Source: Halocafeteria seosinensis (taxonomy: Eukaryota; Sar; Bigyra; Bicosoecida). From it: 64,000 nt of DNA. How positions within the stretch are numbered: the stretch's first letter is position 1; each line of letters starts with the position of its first letter. The position numbers were made by a program, and so were the translations under genes. This document shows, in pieces, positions 11,359 to 21,168 of this stretch. The notes beneath the pieces are model-generated. The model was not told the origin of the DNA, did not search any database, and saw only the letters and a list, made by a program, of their open reading frames with translations. Location of the stretch: positions 21,540-85,539 of the forward strand of contig LVLI01000327.1 of the NCBI GenBank assembly GCA_001687465.1, in the 5' to 3' direction.

Positions 11359-13197
11359 CTAATCATCATCAGCCGTACTCAATTCTTGAGCAACCTCATT
11401 TTCTAAGTTATCAAGATCACTACCGTATTGTGCATCTTCTTGGTTTATGACTTCGTAATCGTCTTCTTCATCCCCCAACTCGGCAGCAATTTGTTGCTCG
11501 ATGTCGTCATCCGCATTATCTGCGTTGTCATCGTTGACGTCCCAATCCATGTTATCTTGACCATGCAGTGCTTCAAGGGCATCGTTAAATTCCGAGTCAT
11601 CGGCACGTGGCTCCGCTTCTTGTGTTTCTCCACCCTCGTCTGGGTCTTGCCTTCCTTGAGGTGTTGCTTTCCGTTCGGGGGAATCTACTGGAGATGCCGT
11701 GCTAGGCTCACTCGGTCGAGTAGCTAACTGTCTCCAGCCGGGATGATCAAGGTCGTCGTTCTCCTCCATAAACTTTTGCTGTGTTTTCTTTACACGGTAA
11801 ATATATCGTTGCCAAAAGGCCTCGTCTTTCATAGAGCGTGGTACGAGCTCATATCGTTTTTCTGACAAGTTGCTGTCTTCGTTGAGTAGTCCTTCCGCCA
11901 TTTGCTCAATTTCATGCTTCTCGGGTTCACACCCTTCCGGCACAACCTCTGAAAACGTATTTGCCTCCTGCGAATTTCATAGAGAGACCTTCTTTCTGAT
12001 GGAAGAAACTGGAAACAAAATCAATCCTTACTTTCGATAAGTGCAACATCGCATGTTTCAACTCCCTCCAATAAGGTGGCAATGAGCCATCGTGACGAAA
12101 CCACGGAAAATATTGCTTTGGTTGTCTCTTTTCTGCGAGGCTCGCATACACTAAACACACTTTAACAGTACAACTAGAAAACGCATCCGATCAATCCGCT
12201 GGGGGAGGATACTTACCTTCTTGCTGTATCTCCTTGAACTTGTCTTTAACAAACGTTTGGTGTGCTTGCCGAGCTTGCTGAGTCAATTGACTCCACATGT
12301 CCTGCGCTGACTGCCTAATTTTTTCGCCTGCTTCATTGATCGCATCAGGTTCGTTCCTATTGATGTCCTCATTTGTCAGCGCCACCTGCACCTTCCACCC
12401 AGGATGCTCGGCATCGTCGTTCGCCTTGATCATTGTATTCTTGACCTGATAAACTCGGTAGCTATATCTTCTCCAAAATTCCACGTCTTTCAGCTTTCGC
12501 GGAACCAATTTAAAACGCTTCTCTCCTAATGCCGGATCTTCTTGCAGCAACGCACTCGCAATACCCAAAAACTCTTCGATGTCGAACTCATAGTCTTCGT
12601 CCTCTGGTAATGGTTGCAGGAACGTGTCGTCATCCTGTTCATGGAAGACTCAGCGTGACAAACTTATACGCAGGAAGTTCATATCACAAACAGTCTACTT
12701 ACTTTAGAAAGTTTCAATGTTTGATCGCGCATCTCTTGCCAATAGGGCGGCAAAGAGCCGTCTCCTCGAATCCACGGTAACTTTCTACGTATAGGGGGAG
12801 GATCTGTTTCACGATCCAATAGAACACAGGTATTTCTTCCAGCGACATTCGTGAATCGTACACAGCATACCTTCTTCATTCATGATCCTTTCTTTCTCTT
12901 GTAAGAATTCCTGGTGAGCCTGCATCGCTCGTTCCGAAATCTGCAGAACGAACGCCCACTGGTTCTTTACTGACAGGACCGGATATGTACAACACAGAAT
13001 GGGCCACCTACCCGATTGGCCGCTTGCACAGTCTGATCCTGGACTTGCTTTGCGACAGTTTGGAACCAGGAGCTCCAACCTCCGCCGAATGCTCCTCCAC
13101 CATCTCCGGAAGCATCATTGTCCTGAGAAGTCCCGCTGGAAGTCTCTGGATGACCACTTCCAGGAGCTGCCGCTGCTTCCATCAGCTCTGGGTCCAT
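11359..13197 (-). CDS. Protein with two tandem BSD-domain modules
   Basis: Six exons (13197-13012, 12940-12871, 12803-12703, 12634-12217, 12132-12032, 11946-11359) give 487 residues; the ATG at 13197 starts MDPELMEAAAAPGSG. Two copies of the same module follow. Each has a helical lead (QAHQEFLQEKERIMNEE; QAHQTFVKDKFKEIQQE), then PW.R.DGSLPPYW, then a BSD domain with the family core FWRRYSYRV (first) and FWQRYIYRV (second), followed by HPGW. BSD domains occur in TFIIH p62, synapse-associated proteins and BSDC1-like proteins; this resembles the last group. The C-terminus is very acidic (DDNADNADDDIEQQ). Exons 3 and 5 are both 101 nt, with the same phases, and encode the equivalent half-module, so the duplication happened with introns in place. 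Molecular role unknown. Confidence 0.85.
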
Positions 13198-13445
13198 CGT
13201 ATTAGTGACCCTCCACGAGACAGATTCGAACACGGAAAAAGAAAGCTGAGCCGCTTAATACAGCGCATCAATCCATGGCACTATGTGCACCGTGCACGGT
13301 GCATTCCTGACCTGCCTTCAACTTGGGACTTCAATCTCGGCACGAAAACTTCAACTTGTGTGCCTCCAGAAGCCATCACAGAGCAGTGTGGCTTGTCCAA
13401 ACACTTGTTGATTGTCTATGTTATCTATTACAGCTGTCTCTACTC

Positions 13446-13453
13446 TATAAATT
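13446..13453 (+). promoter_or_regulatory. Possible TATA element (tataaatt) upstream of the PAAF1-like gene
   Basis: The octamer lies 32 nt before the ATG at 13485 in otherwise non-coding sequence. The spacing would place transcription start almost at the ATG, so it may be fortuitous. Confidence 0.2.
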
Positions 13454-13484
13454 AAACGCGAGGCAGTGCAGAGCACAAGGTATT

Positions 13485-14891
13485 ATGAGTGGGTTCTATA
13501 TCCAACCGGACTGGAAGTGTCACGAGGGAGAATCCTTCTGGGTGATATACGAGCACGACAATGCAGAAGGGGAGAAGGGTGTCATTGAGATTCATGCGTC
13601 GGAAAATGACAATGGACAGACGAACCACACTGCCACTGTCGTGGAAAACTCGGACCAATTTTCGGTGCGAATCATCCAGCAACCTTCCCGTTTGCAGAGT
13701 GGTGGCATCGAAGTGGAGTATACGCGGGCCAAACGAATGATGAGGTTTATGCCGCCTTGTCGTGAAATAGTAAGCAATAAAGAGGTACGCTGCTGTGATG
13801 TGTCGGAAGACGGACAAATGGTGGCGACGGGCCATTCTGGAGGCTATGCTACTGTCTTCGCGTACTCAGATGTTGTGAGGGCACAACCAGTCAACAAAGA
13901 GCTGTTTGATAACGAGGGTTTCAATGCTGGTATTCAAACAGAAATTGACAGGGTAGGTACTCATTGGAACTTCGGTATTAAGCACACTCTCCTACTTGGG
14001 CACTTCGCCGACATAAACGCCATTCGACTGCTCGTTGGAGGGAAGGCGGTAGCGACAGCGTCTACTGATATGAGCATCCGGATTTGGGACACGCAGACGG
14101 GACATTGTGGGGCAATCTTGAAGGGGCACACAGGTGGAATACTGTGTTTGGACTCTTTGGAAGAAGGCAAGAAGATATTGTGTACGTCGAATGTAGTTAA
14201 TTTGATCGAGCACCGATTTTATCAAACAAGAGACATTGCACTTGCCGCAGCCGGAGGCAGAGATGGAACTGTCAGGTTGTGGACAGTACACAACGCTGAA
14301 ACAATCTCCATTCTGCAGTGCCACTCGTCGGTGAATTCAATCCGCTTGTTCTCACCTGACGCGGGAGGAAGAACGCAACCGATGGTGTGCGCAGGCTGTG
14401 AAGACGGTTGCATCGTGCTTTGGAATTGCTCCAAAAGCACTGAGTGTAGTCGCCGGATTGATCTATCCAATGTCCTTGGCTATCAAGTTCGGAGTGTTAA
14501 TTCTATCGACGTTACTGCAGGATCTCTCCTCGCTGGTACTCATGATGGAATGCTCATAGTATTTTCCCTATCTTCTGGACAGGGGCTTGCCGCTGACTTA
14601 CTCTGTTCGACTAGGTTTCCTTCACCTGTATACACAGTCACAGTTGTTAATTATTCTAGTTACTTGAACGCTGCTATCATATGCGTCACATTAGAAGACG
14701 GATCAAGTTGTTTGGTCGGACATAGCGTCTCTAATAAGAACTTGGAATTACTGTTGCAACTTTCTGGGAGCAATGTTGACCCTGTTTTCTGTGCTACGGG
14801 CACGTCTCGCGGCGACTCTTATCATGTGTACACCGGCTCAAAGGATGCTAGAATTCGTCATTATTCCGTTTCAATGGAGGTGATTGAATGA
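13485..14891 (+). CDS. PAAF1: PAAF1-like WD-repeat protein (proteasomal ATPase-associated factor)
   Basis: The ATG at 13485 (MSGFYIQPDWKCHEGESFW) matches the QSDW-like beginning of PAAF1 better than the upstream in-frame codons. The single open frame runs to 14891, about 468 residues. WD repeats are visible: VRCCDVSEDGQMVATGHSGG, GHFADINAIR with ASTDMSIRIWD, GHTGGILCLDSLEEGKKILC, and GGRDGTVRLW. It then shares PAAF1-specific segments: AGTHDGMLIVFSL, a final LQLSGSNVDPVF, and TGSKDARIRHYSV. PAAF1 (yeast Rpn14) is a chaperone for assembly of the 19S proteasome ATPase ring in the cytosol. The stretch NVVNLIEHRFYQTRD (about 14190-14235) interrupts a repeat and might be a short retained intron or an insertion. 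Its stop is only 9 nt from the convergent stop of the next gene. Confidence 0.85.
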   Translation: MSGFYIQPDWKCHEGESFWVIYEHDNAEGEKGVIEIHASENDNGQTNHTATVVENSDQFSVRIIQQPSRLQSGGIEVEYTRAKRMMRFMPPCREIVSNKEVRCCDVSEDGQMVATGHSGGYATVFAYSDVVRAQPVNKELFDNEGFNAGIQTEIDRVGTHWNFGIKHTLLLGHFADINAIRLLVGGKAVATASTDMSIRIWDTQTGHCGAILKGHTGGILCLDSLEEGKKILCTSNVVNLIEHRFYQTRDIALAAAGGRDGTVRLWTVHNAETISILQCHSSVNSIRLFSPDAGGRTQPMVCAGCEDGCIVLWNCSKSTECSRRIDLSNVLGYQVRSVNSIDVTAGSLLAGTHDGMLIVFSLSSGQGLAADLLCSTRFPSPVYTVTVVNYSSYLNAAIICVTLEDGSSCLVGHSVSNKNLELLLQLSGSNVDPVFCATGTSRGDSYHVYTGSKDARIRHYSVSMEVIE

Positions 14892-14900
14892 ATCGTGTTG

Positions 14901-17900
14901 CTATTTTTTTCGGGATCGAAGAACCCTCCTAGTTTGCTGCAGACATACCAGTGCTTTTGCTGTGCAGTAGAAGAGCCCATTCAGACGTTTCATACGCAGA
15001 CGAAGTACGTCTGTCGCTTCGTCGGATGCTTTGATACCCATATAATCGCTGCTTATTGAGTTATCAGCGATCTCTTCATGCTGATTCCCGGAGCGTACGC
15101 TACTGGTAGGTGTGTCGTAGCGCGGTTCTTGCTCACAACTAGATTTTGGTGACAACTGAGGATCGCTCCGGTCATCGATGGCATCAATGATTTTGAATAT
15201 TTGATCTCCTTCCCTGTTGGTCTGGGACGAAACGTCTTCATAGGAGTTAATAAGCTTTCTGTACGTTTCACTCCTGGCTATGTGCTCTCTTTCAGACTTT
15301 CGATCTAGTCTCCGCTTTTCAATGGCTTCGATAGCATGTTTTGGAGACCTTATAGGCGAAAATGGGGCAACTCTCCTGGCTCGGTTATCTTTCGCCCCTG
15401 GTCTATTGCTGTTGTTTTCGTTTGTTCGCGAGAGTATGGGTGTTGGAAGCCTCGCTGCGTATTGTTTGGAGCTCTTTTTTTTCTTGTGCGATCTTCTTCT
15501 GCGGGGATGTTTCGGACGGTCTTCTTTCGTTTCATCATGGTTTAAATAAATTTTTCGAACAGTCTTGCTTCGTGCGACACGGGACTTCAATTTTGCCACC
15601 GGTGGAAAAAATGGTAATGTTCCCGCGCTTGTATCTAAGTCTTCCTTCCTTATACCATTTGCCACCGATTTTACCACACTATGCTTCAAAGGAGAGAATA
15701 TTTTGTGATCCCCGTTGGAAGCTTTGGTGGTTCCAGCTGGGGCACTTAAGGGCCTTATCCGAAACGTAGAGTGCGAATATGAAGAGTGCATCGTATCCGT
15801 GGCATCAGATGACTGCATCGCTGTTAAGCAATTTATTCGCATGAGCGTAGACTTCGAAAAAGCCGTATATCCAAGCGCCGAAAAGATCTCCAGCAGTACT
15901 ACGCGAAAAATTGTCCCGTGTTTTCTACTGGAGATGAGCTGTTCCTGGATGGGCTCTAAGTCATCAGTATTGTGATGGTGCATCATGATCTCCGCTGTTG
16001 TTGAAACAAATATGGTAGCCCAGAACCTTAAGAGGTAACTCATGTAATCCGTTATTTGTTTCCACGTGATTGGGATGCTCTTAGTTATCCTCTCCAAGAG
16101 TTTTGACGTGCGCTGAAGAAACGTCTCTTCCGTATGAGCGCTTTGAGGAGTTGAACACTCCACAGCGAATGCTATCAGTAAGGTTAACAGCTCTTTCCGT
16201 GAGCAGGCAACGCGAAGATTGGATGCTTTTACTCGAGCAAATATTGTCGGCTGTGCATAGTGCTCCACCACCTCAAGTGCCAGATCTCGAGCATTATCAA
16301 TTGTATCATCGTTGATTTGAACATGTAACCCACGGAAAGTACACCACTGAGGCAGTATAACACTCTGGACACCCAGTTCTTTCGATCCCCCTTCGAAGGT
16401 CGCCGAGAGGAGAAATATCAGCCGATCCACTATGCGTAACGCGAGTTTTTTCACCGTTCCTTGGGTTGAAACAAGTTTAATGGTATCAAGGGAAGTGAAC
16501 GAACCAGCCGTTTTATGCAGCTTTGCAAGAGAGTGCATAAACCTGTGAAACGTTGCTCTGCCTGTAGGCTCAGTTGCTCCTTGGCTCTGAATCTCCATTG
16601 CACTGTAGTAACTCTGCAGAATTTGAGAGCAGATGCTGCAGGCATGGTTTTGTGGCGGCGCAAGCATTGGCCAGTGTCTAATGTTTGTACCGAATTTCTT
16701 CGTAGCACACGGAATAAATGTGATAGAAAAATCGGCACTATACACAAGCGGAATATCTCCGGCCTTTTCTTTCCTTACCACAGGAAGTGCATCCATACGA
16801 GTTAGGTCGTACCTTCTTTCGGCGACGGTAGCGCAATAAGCGGCGAGCACGTTCCTCAGATGACCAGGAGCCGTTATGCTCGAAAATTTTTCAAGAGTGA
16901 ATCCCGACCAGGTTTGCTTTTCTTTACTATCACTTTGATAAGATATTGGTAGGCCGTGTCCCGAGTGTATTCCATCAGCGACGAAAAAGAATGACTGGAC
17001 TTTCACCGTTTTACCCGGAGTAATAAACGCGGGATAAAGCGGAATACAGGCAACCGCTGGAAGCTCTTCCGGACCATTCTGTATCAAGGCATCTACCTGA
17101 AGGTAGTCGGTGGCCGTAAATTTAACGGCGGTGCGAGCGGTACTGCTTGGTTTTGCAGTCAATTCACCCGCTTCGCAGAACGTGTACTTGCCACCAGCGT
17201 TCATCTCGGGGCCTTCGAACATGGAGGTATCAATGTGAAACGAGGGTAAGTGAATTGCTTCATTTGCATCAGCGGACTTGGCTCCCCTTATAAGATGAAC
17301 GAGCGTTGTTTTTATCCTACCTGTCGACTCGTCATTTGTCCAGACAAGTCCAGAAACGCTTGTTGTTGTGGTGAGTTTTCTCTTGGAGCTAGATGATGGT
17401 ACGTTGACGGCGACGGGAACAACGTCTGGCGTGTGACAAGTCATGATGCCGGTGAATTCCCCTTCTTGCTTTCTGGATTCTTCTGAGGCGCCGCTTTTAA
17501 TACCATTAACGCGGCATTGTACAAAGTAATTGCCATACAATTCCCCCCTGTCCAGAACATCGTTCGACAATTTCATTAACTCTGCAGTTGGAGAAAGCTG
17601 CATCTCAAGCTGGTGGTGCTCTAAACCCTCTTCGTGCAAAGTCCAGTGAAATGTTTTCCATTTTACTCTTCCGGACGCCAGTTTTATCCCTTTACCCTTG
17701 CTAGTGGGTGCAAGATTTACTCTTTGCGCAACGTTCACTATTTTGTGGGCGGCTGACGGGTGCTCCTTTAGGTGTTGCAATTCTTGATTGTGACGGACGG
17801 CATCGCGTCTGATCGCTTCACAACTATCAGCATTAAACGCCACTAGTCTAATGGACAGCGCTGCGAGACCATCGTCTTCGTCTTCTTTTGAGGAACCTAT

Positions 17901-19523
17901 GTAATGGTCGTGCTCAGGGAGTACGTTATGCAGCATTAGTGGCTTGTTCCATATGATTCTGCATGGCTCGCTCTGCTTCGATTCTTCAAGATAGGTTCCC
18001 AAGAGCTCCGTCATGGAAGTATCGTTTTGGAGAGTCCAAAGATATTGGCGGCCACCTATCGGTTGTAGAGTCGCTCTGTATTGGGTGCCTGTGCTCTGGT
18101 CATCTCCCGGGCCCACTGGTCGCCCGTGCGGCTGAATTTGCATACAAAGCAACATCCGTTTTTCAGAAATCCAATTGACCAGCCCAGCCGGCAATGTGGC
18201 AGTGATATCGTCGAGAATAATTGTTTGGGAAGCCCAAGATTGGGGAAGCATTTCCGCTGGCGTCGGTACACGCTCTACCTGTCTGCAAGCCGGGGATTTT
18301 GTTACTGTACCACCGGCGCATGATTCTCTAAAGCAGTGCCAACTTGCTGTAACATGGCCACAAATGTCCCAATCTACCGCGTTGTCGGGTGCACTTTTGC
18401 TTTTTTCTTGCTCCATTGCAACGTTGGGTTTCTCTAAATTCAAAGTAGCTGTCCTGCATAGTCCTTTTTCGGCAGTTGTCCGAGTTATTGGTAGCAATGT
18501 AGTGCCTGCAAGGTACGCAGGCTTCTCAGAACCATTCATGGATACGTATACATCAAGCAAGAATGTCGGAAGGGCATCTGCTCCCAGGGTTTGCTCGGTT
18601 GGTAGCTTAATGCCTTCCAATGATACAACTATGCCTTGGTTCAGGGTAGCTGTTGCGGTGCGGGCCCAACGGAATGGAGAAGCTGAAATTTGAGCCCATT
18701 TATCCCTCTTCAACTTGGACGCACTAGGGCTCGATGCTGTCTCCAGACGTTCCTCGAAAAAGTTGAATCCTGTGTACTTGGGCTTTGAAGAATCCGCAGT
18801 GTAGGTTGACAATTTTGCATGCACTGAGAAGTTGTTGAGGCGGCCAGGGCCCTTTGGGCGATCAGTGACTAAATTGCACAGGTATTCTCCATTGATAGTT
18901 ACATTCTCCAAGTAAACATTCACAGCTAGGTTTTCCTTCTGAAAATCCTGAATCTTCGGAATAGGATTACACAGATCTGGTGAGGTACTGCACAGCATGC
19001 GCAGGTGAAGGAAGGTATCCTGCTCGTGATACCCATGCCCTGGAATTTTCGTATTTGCAGAAGTCATAGCTTTGGTAAATGCTAGTGGAAGAAGAACCTC
19101 ATAGGGTTCACCATCTACTGCAAGTAATGTAGCCAATGAGATGGTGGCGTACGATTTGCAGCACCAGTCTTCTTGCTCAGACTTATAGCGCCGAACTCCG
19201 GAAATTTTCGATTCCACTTGAACTTTGGCATTGCTGCAGCAGCTGAGAGGAATCTTCTCCTTCGTAACGTTGGCGAAGCTCTTCCAATTGTGGCCGTTTG
19301 CCAATGTGGGTGTAAATACCGACGAATAGCTATGGACATTGGTTTGTTTTTCGACCGTGTTCCGTGCAATGTCTCCTTTCCAAAGCCCTAACGAGACAGG
19401 TTTAACTTTATGCTCCAGCAGCAGGGTTATTTCTAGCTCTGCTCGTGTGATACGAGCTTTGGAGGCATGGATATCTCCACTGAGAGTTAAGGGCAGAACC
19501 ACAAACTTTGCTGTGATGCTCAT
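14901..19523 (-). CDS. Orphan 1540-residue protein with C2-like N-terminus and basic tail
   Basis: One uninterrupted 4.6-kb exon, so certainly coding. I recognise no full-length family. The N-terminus (SITAKFVVLPLTLSGDIHAS, then ELEITLLLEH) has alternating beta-strand character like an NT-C2/C2 domain. Two further beta-rich segments follow (LAVNVYLENVTINGEYLCNL; FLLDVYVSMNGSEKPAYLAG). The middle resembles the beta-then-helical layout of large scaffold proteins (PLVYSADFSITFIPCATKKF, then helical ITDYMSYLLRFWATIF). The C-terminal 250 residues are disordered, with a strong nuclear-localisation-like cluster (RPKHPRRRRSHKKKKSSK). It converges on the PAAF1-like gene. A membrane- or cytoskeleton-associated scaffold is possible but not shown. 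Confidence 0.75.
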   Translation of the reverse strand: MSITAKFVVLPLTLSGDIHASKARITRAELEITLLLEHKVKPVSLGLWKGDIARNTVEKQTNVHSYSSVFTPTLANGHNWKSFANVTKEKIPLSCCSNAKVQVESKISGVRRYKSEQEDWCCKSYATISLATLLAVDGEPYEVLLPLAFTKAMTSANTKIPGHGYHEQDTFLHLRMLCSTSPDLCNPIPKIQDFQKENLAVNVYLENVTINGEYLCNLVTDRPKGPGRLNNFSVHAKLSTYTADSSKPKYTGFNFFEERLETASSPSASKLKRDKWAQISASPFRWARTATATLNQGIVVSLEGIKLPTEQTLGADALPTFLLDVYVSMNGSEKPAYLAGTTLLPITRTTAEKGLCRTATLNLEKPNVAMEQEKSKSAPDNAVDWDICGHVTASWHCFRESCAGGTVTKSPACRQVERVPTPAEMLPQSWASQTIILDDITATLPAGLVNWISEKRMLLCMQIQPHGRPVGPGDDQSTGTQYRATLQPIGGRQYLWTLQNDTSMTELLGTYLEESKQSEPCRIIWNKPLMLHNVLPEHDHYIGSSKEDEDDGLAALSIRLVAFNADSCEAIRRDAVRHNQELQHLKEHPSAAHKIVNVAQRVNLAPTSKGKGIKLASGRVKWKTFHWTLHEEGLEHHQLEMQLSPTAELMKLSNDVLDRGELYGNYFVQCRVNGIKSGASEESRKQEGEFTGIMTCHTPDVVPVAVNVPSSSSKRKLTTTTSVSGLVWTNDESTGRIKTTLVHLIRGAKSADANEAIHLPSFHIDTSMFEGPEMNAGGKYTFCEAGELTAKPSSTARTAVKFTATDYLQVDALIQNGPEELPAVACIPLYPAFITPGKTVKVQSFFFVADGIHSGHGLPISYQSDSKEKQTWSGFTLEKFSSITAPGHLRNVLAAYCATVAERRYDLTRMDALPVVRKEKAGDIPLVYSADFSITFIPCATKKFGTNIRHWPMLAPPQNHACSICSQILQSYYSAMEIQSQGATEPTGRATFHRFMHSLAKLHKTAGSFTSLDTIKLVSTQGTVKKLALRIVDRLIFLLSATFEGGSKELGVQSVILPQWCTFRGLHVQINDDTIDNARDLALEVVEHYAQPTIFARVKASNLRVACSRKELLTLLIAFAVECSTPQSAHTEETFLQRTSKLLERITKSIPITWKQITDYMSYLLRFWATIFVSTTAEIMMHHHNTDDLEPIQEQLISSRKHGTIFRVVLLEIFSALGYTAFSKSTLMRINCLTAMQSSDATDTMHSSYSHSTFRIRPLSAPAGTTKASNGDHKIFSPLKHSVVKSVANGIRKEDLDTSAGTLPFFPPVAKLKSRVARSKTVRKIYLNHDETKEDRPKHPRRRRSHKKKKSSKQYAARLPTPILSRTNENNSNRPGAKDNRARRVAPFSPIRSPKHAIEAIEKRRLDRKSEREHIARSETYRKLINSYEDVSSQTNREGDQIFKIIDAIDDRSDPQLSPKSSCEQEPRYDTPTSSVRSGNQHEEIADNSISSDYMGIKASDEATDVLRLRMKRLNGLFYCTAKALVCLQQTRRVLRSRKK

Positions 19524-20239
19524 CGTGCTAATGAGGTTCTGGAACCGTTCTGCGCCCGAAAGTAACTTCTGCTGCGCTGACAGTAAATGTGTGTCCCCGT
19601 TTGCCTATAATTGTTTAACGGGCGGTCTTTTTCCTCACTTCTATATTACTACCTTTACTTTTGCGTATGAACGGAGACATTAAGTGATGACATAATGACA
19701 AATGCCCGAGTAGTGTCGTTTTATGGCGTACAGTACCTACTAGTAAGACAGCCGTTAAGGCGTTAAAGGGCAAGTGGCTACAAGTTGAGGTTTTCTTCAA
19801 CGAAGTGTGGCCCACAAGTTGTTGCCAACTTGTTGGCCCAATGTTGGGCCACAACAGCCTTGCCCTGGGCCCCACAGGGCCTGGGGGCCAGGCTTGTGGC
19901 CCAAGTTGTGGGCCCACACCTCAAGTTGCAAACTTACCACAAAAGGTCTTCACACAGATTTCGGGACTTCGGAAAAGTAAGAACTGAGAATAGAGGAGAG
20001 ATATTTTGAACAGGGTACTGTAAGCACCGGTAGCAGCATGTGTTACAAGCGGCGTAACATTATTGAGTGAGTGCGGACGCAGACCATTATAAGCCTTCCA
20101 CAAAGCAATCATTGCGCCTCTCTTGGTACCAAACTTACAAGATTGGAACTCGAGACTTCTGACGTTAATCAATAACAGCAGGCGCGGCATAGCAAACTCT
20201 TGCCTCGCTACAACTTGCAAGTCGAAGTTTCACCCAGTG
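19524..20239. repeat. Intergenic region with a GC-rich nest of palindromes (19784-19917)
   Basis: Between two minus-strand genes. A hairpin gttgagg-tttt-cttcaac (19784-19801) is followed by three more: caagttg/caacttg (19815-19832), ggcccaa/ttgggcc with a 2-nt loop (19835-19850) and gccctg/cagggc (19862-19880). The outer arms gtgtggcccacaa (about 19805) and ttgtgggcccacac (about 19904) pair with one bulge. The result is a roughly 115-base imperfect cruciform, unlike the AT-richer flanks. No coding similarity. A near-identical copy of the first hairpin occurs at 29009. Confidence 0.75.
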
Positions 20240-20845
20240 CTATTTTACTAAGGGGCCACCATACCCTTTGGTACCTTCTATTCCCTTATTTAGGTGCATA
20301 AGCTCTTCCTCATATCGACTTCGTGGGGTCTTCTGCTCCTGCTCTTGAGATAGACTCCTTGACCTAGAACGAGAATATTTTCTTTCTCGCTTGGCCGCGC
20401 GACCCTCATTATCGCCTTCGCCTTCATCACCATGTTCCTCTTGTTCGTCGTCTTCGAATGTAGACGAAGTATTGCCGTGGCGACCGTGCTTTCCTGCTTT
20501 GGTACGGGAAACAGCTAGCTTAATCCGGGCACCCTCCCCTTTTCTCTTCTTTAAATTGATAGCACTTGTTACTCTTGAGCTGGATGTGGTGGTGGTTCCT
20601 GATCCTGCTGCACTGATCGAAGAATAACTGCAAACATCCACGGACGGAAATATCATCCATGTAGAACAAGAGTACGGCACGTTCGCTTACCCAGTAGCGA
20701 TTGCGCCTTGCTCACTGCTTTGTGCTGGCGGAGGATAGCTGAAATCTGTGTTCTGATGTGCCCATTTCGATACTTGGTAGCGCATGTTGTAAAAATACTG
20801 CATCCCAGTCACTGGGTCGATGTGAGTTGTCCAGATCCCACTCAT
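20240..20845 (-). CDS. WW-domain protein with RS-type tail, probable splicing-associated factor
   Basis: Two exons (20845-20691 and 20627-20240) join in phase to 180 residues. The first exon encodes a WW-like domain: MSGIWTTHIDPVTGMQYFYN, with the second Trp in YQVSKWAHQN; the canonical trailing Pro is not in place. The second exon has a KVTS-like segment (SRVTSAINLKKRKG), an acidic stretch (EDDEQEEHGDEGEGDNEG) and an RS run (KYSRSRSRSLSQEQEQK). WW plus RS content is typical of pre-mRNA splicing adaptors that bind proline-rich partners in the nucleus, and that is the inferred role. The short conserved end (EEELMHLNKGIEGTKGYGG) may be a partner-binding motif. The exact family is not identified. 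Confidence 0.7.
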
Positions 20846-21168
20846 TGTTTCGACTTCTGCTCTTTCGACAACATTTCACCACGACGACGGTATAGCATTT
20901 AGACACACACGTATGTAGACATGTCATAGCAGAGTAATGCAACTGCAGCGTTGTGGAATGGATCCATCTATCTGTGAACTACCGCTTCAACAATACCGCA
21001 GGTGCATACCACATGGACACAATATATACGGGTAGTCAAGATTGTGTCGTACAGGTAGCGTTTTCTAGTGTATATGCTTTTTCAATCGTGCTCATCAAAT
21101 TATGCTTTACACAATGGTTGTAGGGTAGAGTCGTGCAAGCTTAAGGTTCGACGCAAACAGCCGCAGTG
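20846..21168. promoter_or_regulatory. Divergent promoter spacer, WW-protein and Arf-like genes
   Basis: About 320 bases between divergent genes. It includes an AT-rich patch (acaatatatacggg near 21020). No gene, RNA or repeat was recognised. Confidence 0.35.

Noticed and set aside
13012-13197. Start of the BSD gene at 13233
   Set aside because: Codon 13233 is GTG; the first ATG in frame is 13197 and gives a clean N-terminus.
13323-13484. Longer N-terminus for the PAAF1-like protein
   Set aside because: The extra in-frame codons have no family similarity, while the Met at 13485 aligns with the normal PAAF1 start and has a TATA-like element upstream.
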